The notes: generated by a model not told the origin, from the letters alone. Counted from the first letter of the stretch, positions 1 through 10,180 are shown. The stretch is 64,000 nucleotides of DNA from Celeribacter ethanolicus (GCF_001550095.1 NZ_LRUC01000051.1:1-64000); one strand, 5' to 3'. A program made the numbers and translations.

Positions 1-1907
1 GCGAGGGTTGAGATGTCGCCGAGGGAGCCTGTGTCGTTCTCGGCGATTTTGCGCAGGATGCGGCGCATGATTTTGCCGGAGCGGGTCTTGGGCAGGCCCG
101 GCGCCCATTGGATGAAGTCCGGTTTGGCGATCGGGCCGATTTCCGTGCGGACCCATTTCTCCAGTTCCGCACGCAGCGCGTCGGAGGGTTCGACGTCGTT
201 CATCAGCGTCACATAGGCGTAGATGCCCTGGCCCTTGAGCTCGTGCGGCATGCCGACGACCGCCGCTTCGGCGACCTTGGCGTGGGCGACGAGGGCGCTT
301 TCGACCTCGGCGGTGCCCATGCGGTGGCCCGACACGTTGATCACGTCGTCGACGCGGCCGGTGATCCAGTAATAGCCATCGGCATCGCGGCGGCAGCCGT
401 CGCCGGAGAAGTAATAGCCTTTGTATTGCTGGAAATAGGTCTCTTGGAAGCGTTCGTGATCGCCCCAGACGGTGCGCATCTGGCCGGGCCAGGAGTCCTT
501 GAGGCAGAGGACGCCTTCGGCCTCCGTCTCGGTCATTTCCTCGCCGGTGGTGGCATCCAGAATGACCGGTTGCACGCCGAAGAAGGGCAGGGTGGCGGAG
601 CCCGGTTTGGTCGGGATCGCGCCCGGCAGCGGGGTCAGAAGATGCCCGCCGGTTTCGGTCTGCCACCAGGTGTCGACGATCGGGCAGTTCCCCTTGCCGA
701 CGACCTCGTTGTACCAGTTCCAGGCCTCCGGGTTGATCGGCTCACCGACGGAGCCCAGCACTTTGAGCGAGGAGAGGTCGTATTTCTCGACCCATTCGTT
801 GCCCTGGCCCATGAGGGAGCGCAGCGCTGTGGGGGCGGTGTAGAATTGGTTGACCTTGTGCTTTTCGCAAACGGCCCAGAACCGGCCGGCGTCGGGGTAG
901 GTCGGCACGCCTTCGAACATCACGGTGGTGGCGCCGTTGGCGAGCGGGCCGTAGACGATGTAGCTGTGGCCGGTGACCCAGCCGACATCGGCGGTGCACC
1001 AGAAGACGTCGCCGTCGTGGTAGTCGAAGACGTATTTATGGGTGAGTGCTGCATAGGCCAGATAGCCGCCTGAGCTGTGGACGACGCCTTTGGGTTTGCC
1101 GGTGGAGCCCGAGGTGTAGAGGATGAAGAGCGGGTCTTCGGCATTCATCGGGCGCGGCGGGCAATCGGGGCTGGCGTGTTCCATCAGGTATTTGACGTCG
1201 ACATCGCGGCCCTGCACCCAGGAGATCTGATCGCCGGTGTGCTTGACGACGAGGCAGCGGACCTTGTCGGAACAGTGCAGCAGGGCGGCGTCGGTGTTGG
1301 CCTTCAAAGGCGTGCGACGGCCGCCGCGGGGTGCTGTGTCGGAGGTGATGACGAGTTTTGCGCCGCAATCGTTGATGCGGTTGGCGAGCGCGTCCGGGGA
1401 AAATCCTGCGAAAACAATGGAGTGGATCGCGCCGATGCGGGCACAGGCGAGCATGGCATAGGCGGCCTCGGGGATCATCGGCAGGTAGATCACAACCCGA
1501 TCGCCGCGCATGACGCCTTGGCTCAGGAGCACGTTGGCCATGCGGTTCACCTTGTCGGAGAGCTCCTTGTAGGTGATGTGGCGGGCGGGTTCGTTGGGAT
1601 CGTCGGGCTCGAAAATGATCGCGGTCTGCAAGGATTTGCGCGCAAGATGGCGGTCGATGCAGTTGGCAGAGACGTTCAGAACGCCGTCGGCGTACCATTT
1701 GATGTCGACGCGACCGAAATCGAAACAGGTCTTCTTCACCTGGGTGTAGGGTTCCATCCAGTCGAGGATCTTGCCCTGCTCGGCCCAGAAGGACACCGGA
1801 TCCTCCACCGAGCGGCGGTACAGATCCTCGTAGTCCGTCGCGGAAATCAAGGCCTCTGAGGCAAACGCCTCGGAGGGAACGGTCATCTTGTTCGTGTCGT
1901 CAGACAT
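1..1907 (-). CDS. acs: Acetyl-CoA synthetase (AMP-forming), C-terminus cut by window edge
   Basis: Activates acetate to acetyl-CoA through an acetyl-AMP intermediate in the cytoplasm, feeding the TCA and ethylmalonyl-CoA genes of this window. I read 635 codons; the family is about 650 residues, so only a short C-terminal piece lies beyond base 1. The N-terminus reads [15 protein letters not shown]. The adenylate-forming signature [12 protein letters not shown] lies near residue 262, and [15 protein letters not shown] near residue 606 carries the conserved lysine that is acetylated in studied Acs proteins. ATG at 1907-1905 follows a purine-rich stretch. The gene faces the left edge and is preceded by an AT-rich promoter region. 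Confidence 0.96.
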   Translation of the reverse strand, partial: MSDDTNKMTVPSEAFASEALISATDYEDLYRRSVEDPVSFWAEQGKILDWMEPYTQVKKTCFDFGRVDIKWYADGVLNVSANCIDRHLARKSLQTAIIFEPDDPNEPARHITYKELSDKVNRMANVLLSQGVMRGDRVVIYLPMIPEAAYAMLACARIGAIHSIVFAGFSPDALANRINDCGAKLVITSDTAPRGGRRTPLKANTDAALLHCSDKVRCLVVKHTGDQISWVQGRDVDVKYLMEHASPDCPPRPMNAEDPLFILYTSGSTGKPKGVVHSSGGYLAYAALTHKYVFDYHDGDVFWCTADVGWVTGHSYIVYGPLANGATTVMFEGVPTYPDAGRFWAVCEKHKVNQFYTAPTALRSLMGQGNEWVEKYDLSSLKVLGSVGEPINPEAWNWYNEVVGKGNCPIVDTWWQTETGGHLLTPLPGAIPTKPGSATLPFFGVQPVILDATTGEEMTETEAEGVLCLKDSWPGQMRTVWGDHERFQETYFQQYKGYYFSGDGCRRDADGYYWITGRVDDVINVSGHRMGTAEVESALVAHAKVAEAAVVGMPHELKGQGIYAYVTLMNDVEPSDALRAELEKWVRTEIGPIAKPDFIQWAPGLPKTRSGKIMRRILRKIAENDTGSLGDISTL

Positions 1908-2325
1908 GTGGCCTCCCAGAAATATCACATGTGGCCCGCTTGTCCCGCGGACCTCCTCCTCGCCTTTATCTTTATAATCTTTTTGTGAACTTGCCTTTAA
2001 GTTGCTGCATTGAATGGATTTTTTAGTAAAGTAATTGACGAATTTTACAACTTTTAGTTAATTTTATTTACAAATATCTCTGAGTTCGGACAAAATGCGT
2101 TACTTTACAGATTGTTAGGTTTTCAGCGCGGAAGAGGATTGGTGATCGGGGCGCGCGACGCCTGGGCGATTGACAAGCGGGGCCTTCAAGCCGGATGTGG
2201 CGGGAACGCGTGGCATTTCATCGCCGGGCACGGGAGTGTGCGACTCGCGCGCAGGCTTTCATGACAGGTCTGATCGTCCGGGCTGGATTGTCACGGTGGA
2301 AATGCAGTGTGAAAAATGCGCGGTG
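1908..2325. other. Intergenic region with AT-rich acs promoter
   Basis: No convincing gene. About 1965-2125 is strikingly AT-rich for this genome (runs of T and A around 2015-2090) and lies directly upstream of acs on the minus strand, so it probably holds the acs promoter and activator sites. I see no TGTGATCACA or TAGCGCTA palindrome here, unlike in front of sucC and sdhC. Short ORFs around 2170-2450 overlap the chemoreceptor terminator and look like chance frames. Confidence 0.6.
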
Positions 2326-2359
2326 CAAAAATACCGGCACCAGGCAGAGGCGCCGGTAT
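2326..2359 (-). terminator. Rho-independent terminator after chemoreceptor gene
   Basis: On the minus strand ATACCGGC (from 2359) pairs perfectly with GCCGGTAT (ending 2331), with a 13-nt loop, followed by a short T run (2330-2326). It begins 14 bp past the chemoreceptor stop codon. Confidence 0.75.
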
Positions 2360-2373
2360 GTCGATGTCAGGGG

Positions 2374-4332
2374 TCAGGACGCGAGTCTGACCGCTTCATC
2401 GTTCTGCCTAGTCTTGAGTTGTGAGCTGTCGCGTTCCAGAGCGGTTGCCTGAGCCTTCAGGGACTGGAGGGCGGCCGTGGTTTCTTCGAACATCGCCGCG
2501 TTGTGTTGGGTGACCTGATCCAGTTGCCCGACCGCCGTGGTGATTTCCGACAGGCCGACGGATTGTTCGGAGGCAGAGGTGGCGATCGTGCTCATCAAGG
2601 CGTCGAGATTGGACACGAGTGTCTCGATCTCGACCAGCGCATCGCCGGAGGCGTTGACCAGTTCCACGCCCTCGTCCACCTGACGCCCGGAGGTCTCGAT
2701 GAGTTTCGCGATTTCGTTGGCGGCTTCGGAACTGCGTTGGGCCAGGGCGCGCACCTCGGAGGCGACGACGGCGAAACCGCGTCCCGATTCGCCGGCCCGG
2801 GCCGCTTCCACTCCGGCGTTCAGTGCCAGAAGATTGGTCTGGAAGGCGATGTCGTCGATCACGCTGGTGATTTTCGAGATTTGAGTGGAGCTTTCCGCGA
2901 TGTCGCTCATGGCCTTCACTGTGCGCTGGACAACGTCACGCCCGGCCATGGAGCGTTGCTTGGTTTGTCCGACGGTTGTCGCTGCGTCGCGTGCGCTCTT
3001 TGCGGAACTGTCGACGGAAGCGGCCAATTCGGTGATCGCGGCTGCGGTTTCCTCGAGCGAGGCGGCCTGTGTCTCCGTCCGGCGGCTCAGATCAATCGCG
3101 GCGCTGTTCAGGTTGTCGGTCTCGTAGATGATCGTTGTCGTTCCTTCGACGATGGTGCCTGCCAGACGTGCGATCTTTTCGACGGCATCGTTGAAGTCAT
3201 TGCGCAGTTTCTCATAGGATTCGGGGAAACTTTCCTCGATGCGTACGGTGAGATCGCCGCGGGACATGGCGCCGAGGCCTTCAGCGAGGGAAGATACGAC
3301 CCGTTGTTGTTCCTGCAGGTTTTTCTCGCGTTCTCGTTCGGCGGCTTCGCGGGCCTTCTCTTTTTCCTGACGCGCGGCGTCCTGCTCTTCGCGACGTTTC
3401 GCTTCGGCGGCCTCCTCGCGCAGATGGGCCTGGCGTTCGCGCTCGGCATTTTCCTCACGCTCGCGTGCCAGTTCGGCGTCCTTGGCAGTCTGGGCTTTTT
3501 CCAGTTCTGCACGTTCCACCAGGGCCAGGGGGAACACTTCGAGGACACGGGCCATTTGCCCGATCTCGTTTTCCGCTTCGGTCATCGGTACGGGGGTTTC
3601 CGTGTCGCCTTCGGACATGTGGGACATGCGCAGCTTGATGGCGTCGAGCGGGCGGGTGACGCTGCGGACGAGCAGGGTCGAAATGGTCAGGAGGATCACG
3701 AGGGTTGCGATCAGAACGCCATAGCCGATCTTCGTCATCCAGGCGAGCTGGGCGTGGATGTCCGAAAGGTAGGAGCCGGTGCCGACGATCCAGCCCCAGG
3801 GTTCGAATGTTTTGACATAGCTGATTTTCTCTTCGTCGCCGCTGCCGTCCGGCTTGTCGAAGAAATAGGTGATGGTGCCGCCGCCCTGAGCCTTGGCGAC
3901 ATCGGACATGGCAACGAAGATCTGGGTGCCGCGGGTGTCGGTATAGTCCGATTGATCCTGGCCGATCCATTCGGTCTTGATCGGGTGGGCGATCATGCGG
4001 TTGTTGAAGTCGAGTGCGAAGAAGTAGCCGGTCTCGTCATAGCGCAGCCCCATGAGGACCTCGCGCCCCGTGTCCCTGGCCTCTTCCGGGGTCAGGGCGC
4101 CGGATTGCACATCCTGCTGGAGCGCGTCCAGGCTTGAGATCGCGGTGTCGACCACATCGCTCAGGTGTTGTTCCCGCATGCTGAAGGCGGAATCATAGGC
4201 GATGTTGAGGATGATTTGCGTGAGTGCGGCGATCATGATGACGGCAACGGCAACGATCGCGTAAATGCGTGTGGAGAGTTTGGACAGGTGGGCTCGAAGC
4301 ATCGTGGACCGCTTTCTGGAACTGGATGTCAT
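2374..4332 (-). CDS. Methyl-accepting chemotaxis protein with single Cache sensor
   Basis: Membrane chemoreceptor of 652 residues that would signal to CheA/CheW. Order: TM1 about residues 23-45, a periplasmic single-Cache (sCache_2) domain about 50-200 with the typical [11 protein letters not shown] segment, TM2 about 205-225, a HAMP domain, a long charged Glu/Arg/Lys coiled coil about 280-350, a second HAMP-like segment, and the MCP signalling domain. The hairpin tip reads [21 protein letters not shown] chose ATG 4332 because AGGA lies 9 nt upstream; ATG 4302 is an alternative and an upstream start at 4383 looks unlikely. There are no che genes beside it, so it is an orphan receptor. The ligand is unknown; sCache_2 domains often bind small carboxylates. 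Confidence 0.93.
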   Translation of the reverse strand: MTSSSRKRSTMLRAHLSKLSTRIYAIVAVAVIMIAALTQIILNIAYDSAFSMREQHLSDVVDTAISSLDALQQDVQSGALTPEEARDTGREVLMGLRYDETGYFFALDFNNRMIAHPIKTEWIGQDQSDYTDTRGTQIFVAMSDVAKAQGGGTITYFFDKPDGSGDEEKISYVKTFEPWGWIVGTGSYLSDIHAQLAWMTKIGYGVLIATLVILLTISTLLVRSVTRPLDAIKLRMSHMSEGDTETPVPMTEAENEIGQMARVLEVFPLALVERAELEKAQTAKDAELAREREENAERERQAHLREEAAEAKRREEQDAARQEKEKAREAAEREREKNLQEQQRVVSSLAEGLGAMSRGDLTVRIEESFPESYEKLRNDFNDAVEKIARLAGTIVEGTTTIIYETDNLNSAAIDLSRRTETQAASLEETAAAITELAASVDSSAKSARDAATTVGQTKQRSMAGRDVVQRTVKAMSDIAESSTQISKITSVIDDIAFQTNLLALNAGVEAARAGESGRGFAVVASEVRALAQRSSEAANEIAKLIETSGRQVDEGVELVNASGDALVEIETLVSNLDALMSTIATSASEQSVGLSEITTAVGQLDQVTQHNAAMFEETTAALQSLKAQATALERDSSQLKTRQNDEAVRLAS

Positions 4333-4506
4333 TTGGCTGCATCCTGACGGCGACCCGTTAATTTTTTGTGGATTCCGTCGCAAATTGTCAAAGTTCGCGT
4401 TGGAAAGTGGGGCGCTTGGGTTTTGCCGGGCGACAAAGAACGGGATTTTCCGGTGCGACGGTTGAGGAATGGCAGGGGGAGATTCCGCCCCACAGGCCTC
4501 CCGGGG

Positions 4507-5886
4507 TTAGCGCATCGCGGTCGCCAGCACGTCATAGACGCGGGGGGCGTCCATTTGGGTGACGTTGAAACGCATGAAACTTGCGGCGGTTTGTGAGGGG
4601 CTGAAGACGTTGCCGGGAGCCAGCATGACGGCAGCCTCCATGGCGCGTTGTGCAACCTGACCGGTGTCGGTGCCTTCCGGGAAGCGACACCATAGGTAAA
4701 ATCCCCCTTGAGGCAGGACCCATGGGGTGATGCCAAGTGGGGCGAGGCGTGTGATCGCGGTTTTGCGTGCCCGGGCCAGCCGTCGATGCAGTTCGGCGAT
4801 ATGTTTGCGGTAGCTCCCGCCAGTCAGCACCTGGGCGAGCAATTCGGTGGCGACCGGACTCGGTCCGCCAAAGCTCGTGGCGACCTGAAGATCGACGAGC
4901 GCCTCGATCCAGTCGGCGCGCCCGGCGATATAGCCGCAGCGCACGGACGCCGAGAGGGTTTTGGAAAAACCGCCGATTCTCAACACCCGGTTCAGCCCGT
5001 CGAGCACCGCGAGCCGGGGGGAGGGATCGGGTTCGAGATCGGCGAACGTATCGTCTTCCACGATTGTCAGATCGGTCTGTGCTGTCAGGGACAGCAGCCG
5101 ATGTGCGACCTGCGGCGAGAGGGTTGCGCCGGTCGGATTGTGTAGGGCTGAATTGGTGATGTAGAGCCGGGGCGCCCCGGACAGGGCGGATTGGAAGGCG
5201 GTGAGATCGGGCCCGTCATGGGTGTAGGGAATGCCGACAATCCGGACCTGATGTGTCCTGAGCAGAGCGTGAAAGTTGAAATAGCCCGGATCGTCGACCA
5301 GAACCGTGTCGCCGGGGCGCAACAACAGCCGACAGATCAGGTCCATGGCCTGGGATGCGGATGCGGTCAGCATGAGCTGGTCCGGCGCGGGGCTCAGATG
5401 ATCTTCGGCAAAGCGGCCCAGAAGACAGCGCCGCAAGGTCTCCGAGCCGCGCGCCGAGGCGTAGTTGGTCAGGAGGGCCGCATCGCTTTTCGCCAGCGCC
5501 CGCAGTCCCTTGCGCAGCGCGTCTTGCGGCATCCAGTCTTCCGGCAGCCAGCCGCAGCCCGGTTGCAATGTGCCGGGGCGGGCGTCGAGGGATTGCCGCG
5601 ACACCCAGAACGGATCGACATTGCGCGCTCGCGGCGGTCCCATCCCGGCGACTTTCATGGGTGGAAGATGCGTGTTCGTCACATAGAAGCCGGACCCGGG
5701 CCGCGATCGGATCACGCCCTCGGCGGTAAGCCGGTCATAGGCCTCGACAACCGTGGAGGGGGACACATTCATCTGTGCGGCAAAGCGGCGGACCGACGGC
5801 ATGCGATCGCCCGGCCCAAGGGCGCGGCTGGCGATCCGGTCGCGCAGGGCCTGCATCAGGCTTTCCGTTTTCGGTCCGGCCATCAT
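4507..5886 (-). CDS. MocR-type regulator (GntR winged helix fused to class I aminotransferase fold)
   Basis: Cytoplasmic transcription factor of 459 residues. The GntR winged helix occupies about residues 5-70 (MPSVRRFAAQMNVSPSTVVE) and a fold-type I PLP-aminotransferase domain about 100-450. The motif GGFSKTLSASVRCGY carries the lysine expected to bind PLP. MocR proteins usually sense a PLP-linked or amino compound and control a divergent gene, here an EamA exporter. I chose the ATG pair at 5886/5883 instead of a GTG at 5991, because the region above 5886 contains the shared palindromic promoter DNA. Shine-Dalgarno support is weak (GGACGAGG abuts the ATG), so a leaderless message is possible. 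The effector is unknown. Confidence 0.9.
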   Translation of the reverse strand: MMAGPKTESLMQALRDRIASRALGPGDRMPSVRRFAAQMNVSPSTVVEAYDRLTAEGVIRSRPGSGFYVTNTHLPPMKVAGMGPPRARNVDPFWVSRQSLDARPGTLQPGCGWLPEDWMPQDALRKGLRALAKSDAALLTNYASARGSETLRRCLLGRFAEDHLSPAPDQLMLTASASQAMDLICRLLLRPGDTVLVDDPGYFNFHALLRTHQVRIVGIPYTHDGPDLTAFQSALSGAPRLYITNSALHNPTGATLSPQVAHRLLSLTAQTDLTIVEDDTFADLEPDPSPRLAVLDGLNRVLRIGGFSKTLSASVRCGYIAGRADWIEALVDLQVATSFGGPSPVATELLAQVLTGGSYRKHIAELHRRLARARKTAITRLAPLGITPWVLPQGGFYLWCRFPEGTDTGQVAQRAMEAAVMLAPGNVFSPSQTAASFMRFNVTQMDAPRVYDVLATAMR

Positions 5887-5914
5887 CCTCGTCCATTTTG
5901 CAATTCCATCGCGA

Positions 5915-5960
5915 AATTGTATCGCACAATGATCCCATACAGTTTGTAGGAATTGTATGG
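5915..5960. promoter_or_regulatory. Candidate MocR operators between divergent genes
   Basis: Three overlapping elements are visible: ATTGT-ATCGC-ACAAT (5916-5930), the inverted pair CCATACA (5935-5941) / TGTATGG (5954-5960), and the repeated octamer AATTGTAT at 5915-5922 and 5951-5958. They lie 29-74 bp from the regulator start and about 90-135 bp from the exporter start, as expected for an autoregulated divergent MocR promoter. Assignment to this regulator is inference from position. Confidence 0.6.
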
Positions 5961-6049
5961 AATTGTCTCTGTCTACACGACCCGTGCGCACTTACCCAGA
6001 GATAAACGGCCCAGAGATAAAGGGCCAAGAGACAAAGAGGTGAGGCAGC

Positions 6050-6910
6050 ATGGATCGAAAACTGACGGGTTGGGGCAGCGGGGGGATCGGTGTGCTGATT
6101 TTCAGCGGCTCGCTGCCCGCGACACGGGTGGCTGTGGCGGAGTTCGAGCCCCTGTTCCTGACCTCCGCGCGGGCGGTGATTGCAGCGCTTCTGGGGGCGC
6201 TTTGCCTTGCGGTTCTGCGGCAAAGCCGTCCGGAACGAAGTGATCTCGTGGCGCTGACGGTGGTCGCGCTCGGTGTGGTCATCGGGTTTCCGCTCCTGAC
6301 CGCGCTGGCGCTGCAATCCATCACGGCGGCGCGTTCGATCGTCTTTATCGGACTTCTGCCGCTGTCGACCGCGCTCTTTGGTGTGCTCCGCTGCGGTGAG
6401 CGGCCCAAACCCGGCTTCTGGCTCTTTTCGCTTCTCGGTGCGGCAACGGTTTCGGGCTTTGCTCTGACGCAAAGTACAAGTGGCGCGTTGCGTGGAGATC
6501 TGTGGATGCTGGCGGCCATCGCGGTCTGCGGTCTGGGCTATGCCGAAGGCGCGACGCTGTCGCGGCGCCTGGGCGGGTGGCAGGTGATCTCCTGGGCGCT
6601 GTTAATCGCGTGTCCGGTGATGGTGGGCGTGATGGGGATCACCTGGCCTGCGGCGCTGACGACGATTTCTCCTGCGGCCTGGGGGAGCCTTGGCTATGTG
6701 GCGGTGTTCAGCATGATGCTGGGTTTCGTCTTCTGGTATCGCGGCCTTGCCTTGGGTGGCATCGCGCAGGTCGGGCAATTGCAGCTTTTGCAGCCCTTCT
6801 TCGGCTTCCTGCTGGCGGGCCTGCTCTTACACGAACCGATTGCATGGCAGATGATCGCCTGCGCGGTTCTCACCGTGCTCTGCGTGGCCGGTGCCAGACA
6901 ACTCGCCTGA
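6050..6910 (+). CDS. EamA/DMT-family transporter
   Basis: Inner-membrane permease of 286 residues, made almost entirely of about ten hydrophobic segments in two EamA repeats (about 5-135 and 150-280), as in drug/metabolite exporters of the RhaT/YdcZ type. The start ATG is preceded by AGAGGTGAGG, a strong Shine-Dalgarno. It diverges from the MocR regulator; regulator-exporter pairs of this kind are common, and the substrate is probably an amino acid or related compound. The C-terminal repeat ends in the usual GxxxLxEP-like segment (AGLLLHEPIAWQ). The substrate cannot be deduced. Confidence 0.9.
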   Translation: MDRKLTGWGSGGIGVLIFSGSLPATRVAVAEFEPLFLTSARAVIAALLGALCLAVLRQSRPERSDLVALTVVALGVVIGFPLLTALALQSITAARSIVFIGLLPLSTALFGVLRCGERPKPGFWLFSLLGAATVSGFALTQSTSGALRGDLWMLAAIAVCGLGYAEGATLSRRLGGWQVISWALLIACPVMVGVMGITWPAALTTISPAAWGSLGYVAVFSMMLGFVFWYRGLALGGIAQVGQLQLLQPFFGFLLAGLLLHEPIAWQMIACAVLTVLCVAGARQLA

Positions 6911-6934
6911 CGCGAACGGTCAAAGGAAATCGCC

Positions 6935-7069
6935 ATGTTTCAGATGCTTCTCTGGTTTTTGCGGATGATGTCCCGGGCGACAGGGCTGGATGCCGCCGCC
7001 GTCTTGCAGCGGCGTCAGGCGTGTCGTCAGGGCACGCGCGAGCAGGCGCCCGATGCGTTCGGGCGCTGA
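6935..7069 (+). CDS. Small ORF of 44 residues between exporter and cas3, function unknown
   Basis: Begins MFQMLLWFLRMMSRATG and ends EQAPDAFGR. AAAGGA lies 7 nt before the ATG and third codon positions are G/C-rich like the neighbours, so it looks translated. The first 12 residues are hydrophobic with a Trp, the rest is Arg/Gln-rich: a possible membrane-associated micro-protein. It lies 24 bp after the EamA gene (same strand, possibly same operon) and 141 bp before cas3. The 7070-7210 gap holds a CCCGGC/GCCGGG inverted repeat (7128-7133/7145-7150) and must contain the cas3 start signals. I do not recognise a family. Confidence 0.5.
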   Translation: MFQMLLWFLRMMSRATGLDAAAVLQRRQACRQGTREQAPDAFGR

Positions 7070-7210
7070 GACCTGTGCGAAAAAGATGGCCTGCGGCGCA
7101 GTTCCCCGCCAGAATGGATGTCATCCCCCCGGCGCAGGAGACGTGCCGGGTCACAGGGGGTGTCCGGCATCGTATTGAAGATGTGACCGCTAAAGGGAGC
7201 GTGAAACGGC

Positions 7211-9448
7211 ATGATTTATGCGCATTCATTACCGGATCGCTCGACCGATCTCTGGGAAACGCTTTTCGATCACTCCGCCGCGGTCGCACATGCGGCGCGG
7301 CGCAATGCGGCGGGTTTCGCGCCGCAAATGGCGGAGATTCTCGGCTGGGCACATGATCTCGGCAAGATGAAACCGCGGTTTCAGGCACGGTTGAACGATC
7401 CTGCAATCCATGAGCCGCATGCTGGCGTGGGCGCACGCTATCTGTATTTTCGCCAGCCCGGGCTCTTGTCCACCGTGATGGCGCAGGTCGTTCTTGGCCA
7501 TCACGCGGGACTGGCCGACGGGGGCGATGCGGGGCGTATTTTTCAGGCCCGGCTCGAAGAGGAGGCGGAAATAACCCCGCCTGACGACTGGAATATTCCG
7601 GGGATGACCGAATTCCCGATGCCGCTGAGGGGGCTCGGCAGGGGGGAGGTCAATTACCCGGTGACGTTTCTCGGACGGATGCTGTTTTCGGCGCTTGTCG
7701 ATGCGGACCGCAGCGAGACGCGGACGTTTTACCAGCGTGCCGAAGGGCGGGTCGTCTGCGAACCGGTCGCGGTTTCGCTCACGGAGTTGCGCGACCGACT
7801 TGATGCCCATATGGCGCAGATGTCGGGGGAGGGGGCGGTCAATGCGCTCCGGCAGGACATCCACCGCCATGTCCGCGACAGGGCCGGGTGCGATCCGGGG
7901 CTGTTCAGCCTGACTGTGCCGACAGGGGGTGGCAAGACGCTGGCCGCGCTTGGGTTCGCCCTGGATCATGCGATCCGGCACGGTCAGGCGCGCGTCATCT
8001 TCGTCATTCCCTACACCTCCATCGTGGAACAGACAGCGGCGGTGTTCCGCGAGGTTCTGGGCGATCCCGAAGGCGAGATCGTGCTTGAACACCATTCCGC
8101 CTTCGACTGGCCGGGGCAGGGCGACGACGAGGCGCGCGACCTCAAAACCGCCGCCGAGCGCTGGGATCGGCCGGTGATCGTGACCACTGCCGTGCAGTTT
8201 TTCGAAAGCCTTCATGCCGCACGGACCTCGCCCTGTCGCAAGCTGCACCGGATTGCCAATGCGGTGGTGATCCTCGACGAGGCCCAGACCCTGCCGCGGT
8301 ATCTTCTGCGTCCGAGTCTGGCGGCCATTCGGGAACTGGCCCGGGGGTATCGCAGCTCTCTGGTGCTGTGTACGGCGACCCAGCCTGCGGTTTTGCAGGA
8401 AGACAAATTCCCCCACCCGGAAGCCCTGTCGCGGGGGGGAGATTTGCCGCTGCGAGAACTCGCGCCCGACCCGGCGACGCTCGACGAGGCGCTGAAGCGC
8501 GTGCGGGTGGAACAGGCGGGGGGGCTCGACAACGCAGCATTGGCCGGGCGGCTGTCGAAGGGGGAGGGTGGGCTGGCGATCCTCAACAACCGGCGTCAGG
8601 CGCGGGCCGTCTTCGATCTGCTCCGGGCGTGTCCTCATGCCTTTCATCTTTCGACCAACATGACTGCGCGCCATCGCAGGGCGGTGCTTGAGACGGTGCG
8701 ACAAGAGTTGCGGGAGGGCGCTCCGGTGCGTCTGGTCAGCACGAGTCTGATCGAGGCGGGCGTCGATGTCAGTTTTCCGACTGTCTACCGGGCGCTTGCC
8801 GGGCTCGACAGTATCGTGCAGGCGGCCGGGCGCTGCAACCGCAATGCCGAACGCGAGGAGTTGGGGCGCGTGGTGGTGTTCGAGGCGGAAGCGGGCGAGG
8901 GGTTCAGCCCGCCGATGGAATTGCAGCAGATGGCGGAGGTGACCCGCCGTGTGCTGGAGCTCTTCCCGGACGATCCGCTGTCGCTTGAGGCGGTGCGGTC
9001 CTATTTCGCGGAGGTTTTCTGGGAGAAGAAGCAGAAGATGGATGCGGGCAAGGTGGATGGCCGGGAGTATCCCATCCTCTCTGGCATCGCGGAGGCCGGT
9101 GACAAGGAGGGCATGCCCTATGCCTCCGTCGCAAAGGCTTTTCGGATGATCCCGGAGGGCGCGCTTCCGGTGGTGATCCGGGGTGGTGACTGGGGGGTGC
9201 CGGAGGCGGAGTGGCAGACGATGCAGCATGTCGTCAGCGCGGGCGCCGTCGCGCGGGGGCTGCAAAGCTATCAGGTGCAGGTGCCGAGGCAGGTGCGGCA
9301 AAAGATGCTTGGTGCTGGGCTGCTAGCGGTGTTGCGGCCAGAGGAGTTCGGAGACCAGTTCCTGATCCTCGATCGGCCGGAGCTTTACGATCCCGAGACG
9401 GGGCTGAAATGGGACGACTGGGATGATCTCGGGTTTCTGAGTTTCTAA
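7211..9448 (+). CDS. cas3: Type I-C CRISPR nuclease-helicase Cas3 (HD plus SF2 helicase)
   Basis: Recruited by target-bound Cascade to nick, unwind and degrade invader DNA. The 745 residues contain an N-terminal HD nuclease (about 10-190) with FDHSAAVAHAAR, the metal-binding AHDLGK and LGHHAGL, then an SF2 helicase with Walker A VPTGGGKT (near 237), Walker B VVILDEAQTL (near 353), motif V STSLIEAGVDVSF and motif VI QAAGRCNRN. All catalytic motifs are intact. Shine-Dalgarno is modest (GGGAG about 11 nt upstream). It is the first gene of a seven-gene cas operon; cas5c follows after 63 bp. Confidence 0.97.
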   Translation: MIYAHSLPDRSTDLWETLFDHSAAVAHAARRNAAGFAPQMAEILGWAHDLGKMKPRFQARLNDPAIHEPHAGVGARYLYFRQPGLLSTVMAQVVLGHHAGLADGGDAGRIFQARLEEEAEITPPDDWNIPGMTEFPMPLRGLGRGEVNYPVTFLGRMLFSALVDADRSETRTFYQRAEGRVVCEPVAVSLTELRDRLDAHMAQMSGEGAVNALRQDIHRHVRDRAGCDPGLFSLTVPTGGGKTLAALGFALDHAIRHGQARVIFVIPYTSIVEQTAAVFREVLGDPEGEIVLEHHSAFDWPGQGDDEARDLKTAAERWDRPVIVTTAVQFFESLHAARTSPCRKLHRIANAVVILDEAQTLPRYLLRPSLAAIRELARGYRSSLVLCTATQPAVLQEDKFPHPEALSRGGDLPLRELAPDPATLDEALKRVRVEQAGGLDNAALAGRLSKGEGGLAILNNRRQARAVFDLLRACPHAFHLSTNMTARHRRAVLETVRQELREGAPVRLVSTSLIEAGVDVSFPTVYRALAGLDSIVQAAGRCNRNAEREELGRVVVFEAEAGEGFSPPMELQQMAEVTRRVLELFPDDPLSLEAVRSYFAEVFWEKKQKMDAGKVDGREYPILSGIAEAGDKEGMPYASVAKAFRMIPEGALPVVIRGGDWGVPEAEWQTMQHVVSAGAVARGLQSYQVQVPRQVRQKMLGAGLLAVLRPEEFGDQFLILDRPELYDPETGLKWDDWDDLGFLSF

Positions 9449-9511
9449 AGCGCGGTATGCTTGACAGAGGGACCGAACCGGTCCCAATCTGAGGCAAATT
9501 TGGATTTTGAA

Positions 9512-10180
9512 ATGTCTTACGGCCTCAAACTTTTGATCAAGGGCGATTACGCCTGTTTTACGCGACCGGAGATGAAGGTCGAGCGTGTGTCCTACGATGT
9601 GATGACTCCTTCTGCGGCGCGCGGCGTCATCGAAGCGATCCATTGGAAACCGGCGATTCGCTGGGTGATTGATCGCATTCACGTTCTGGCGCCGGTCCGG
9701 TTTGAAAACATCCGCCGAAATGAAATCGCGTCGAAAATTTCCGCCAGCACTGTGAAAACCGCGATGAAGGCGAGGACCGTGTCGGGGCTGCATCTCAATG
9801 TCGATGAGGACCGCCAGCAACGCGCCATGATGGCGCTCAGGCATGTGGTCTATGGCGTCGAGGCGCATCTCGAAATGACGCCACGCGCCGGAGCGGAGGA
9901 CAATCCCGCCAAACATATCGAAATGGCGCGACGGCGTGCGGAGAAAGGCCAGCATTTCCATCAGCCTTGCCTCGGTGTGCGCGAGTTTCCCGCCGATGTG
10001 ACACTGGTGGAGGAGTTTCCGGAGAGCGCGCTGCCGGAGGCGGAGCGCAATCGCGATCTGGGCTGGATGCTCTACGATATTGCCTATGACCGGGGGCGTG
10101 AGGCGATGTTCTTTCATGCTCGTCTGGAGGACGGGGTGATCGACCTGGAGAAGGCCCGGCAAGAGGGGCTTGCGCGATGA
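9512..10180 (+). CDS. cas5c: Type I-C Cascade subunit and crRNA endonuclease Cas5c
   Basis: In I-C systems, which lack Cas6, Cas5c cuts pre-crRNA in the repeat and stays on the 5' handle. The 222-residue protein starts MSYGLKLLIKGDYACFTRPE and contains the I-C hallmark FTRPEMKVERVSYDVMTPSA and the stretch EAIHWKPAIRWVIDRIHVL. A longer frame opens at a TTG at 9461, but the family homology begins at the ATG at 9512, with GGA 7 nt upstream. Its stop overlaps the cas8c start (ATGA), indicating coupled translation. Confidence 0.95.
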   Translation: MSYGLKLLIKGDYACFTRPEMKVERVSYDVMTPSAARGVIEAIHWKPAIRWVIDRIHVLAPVRFENIRRNEIASKISASTVKTAMKARTVSGLHLNVDEDRQQRAMMALRHVVYGVEAHLEMTPRAGAEDNPAKHIEMARRRAEKGQHFHQPCLGVREFPADVTLVEEFPESALPEAERNRDLGWMLYDIAYDRGREAMFFHARLEDGVIDLEKARQEGLAR

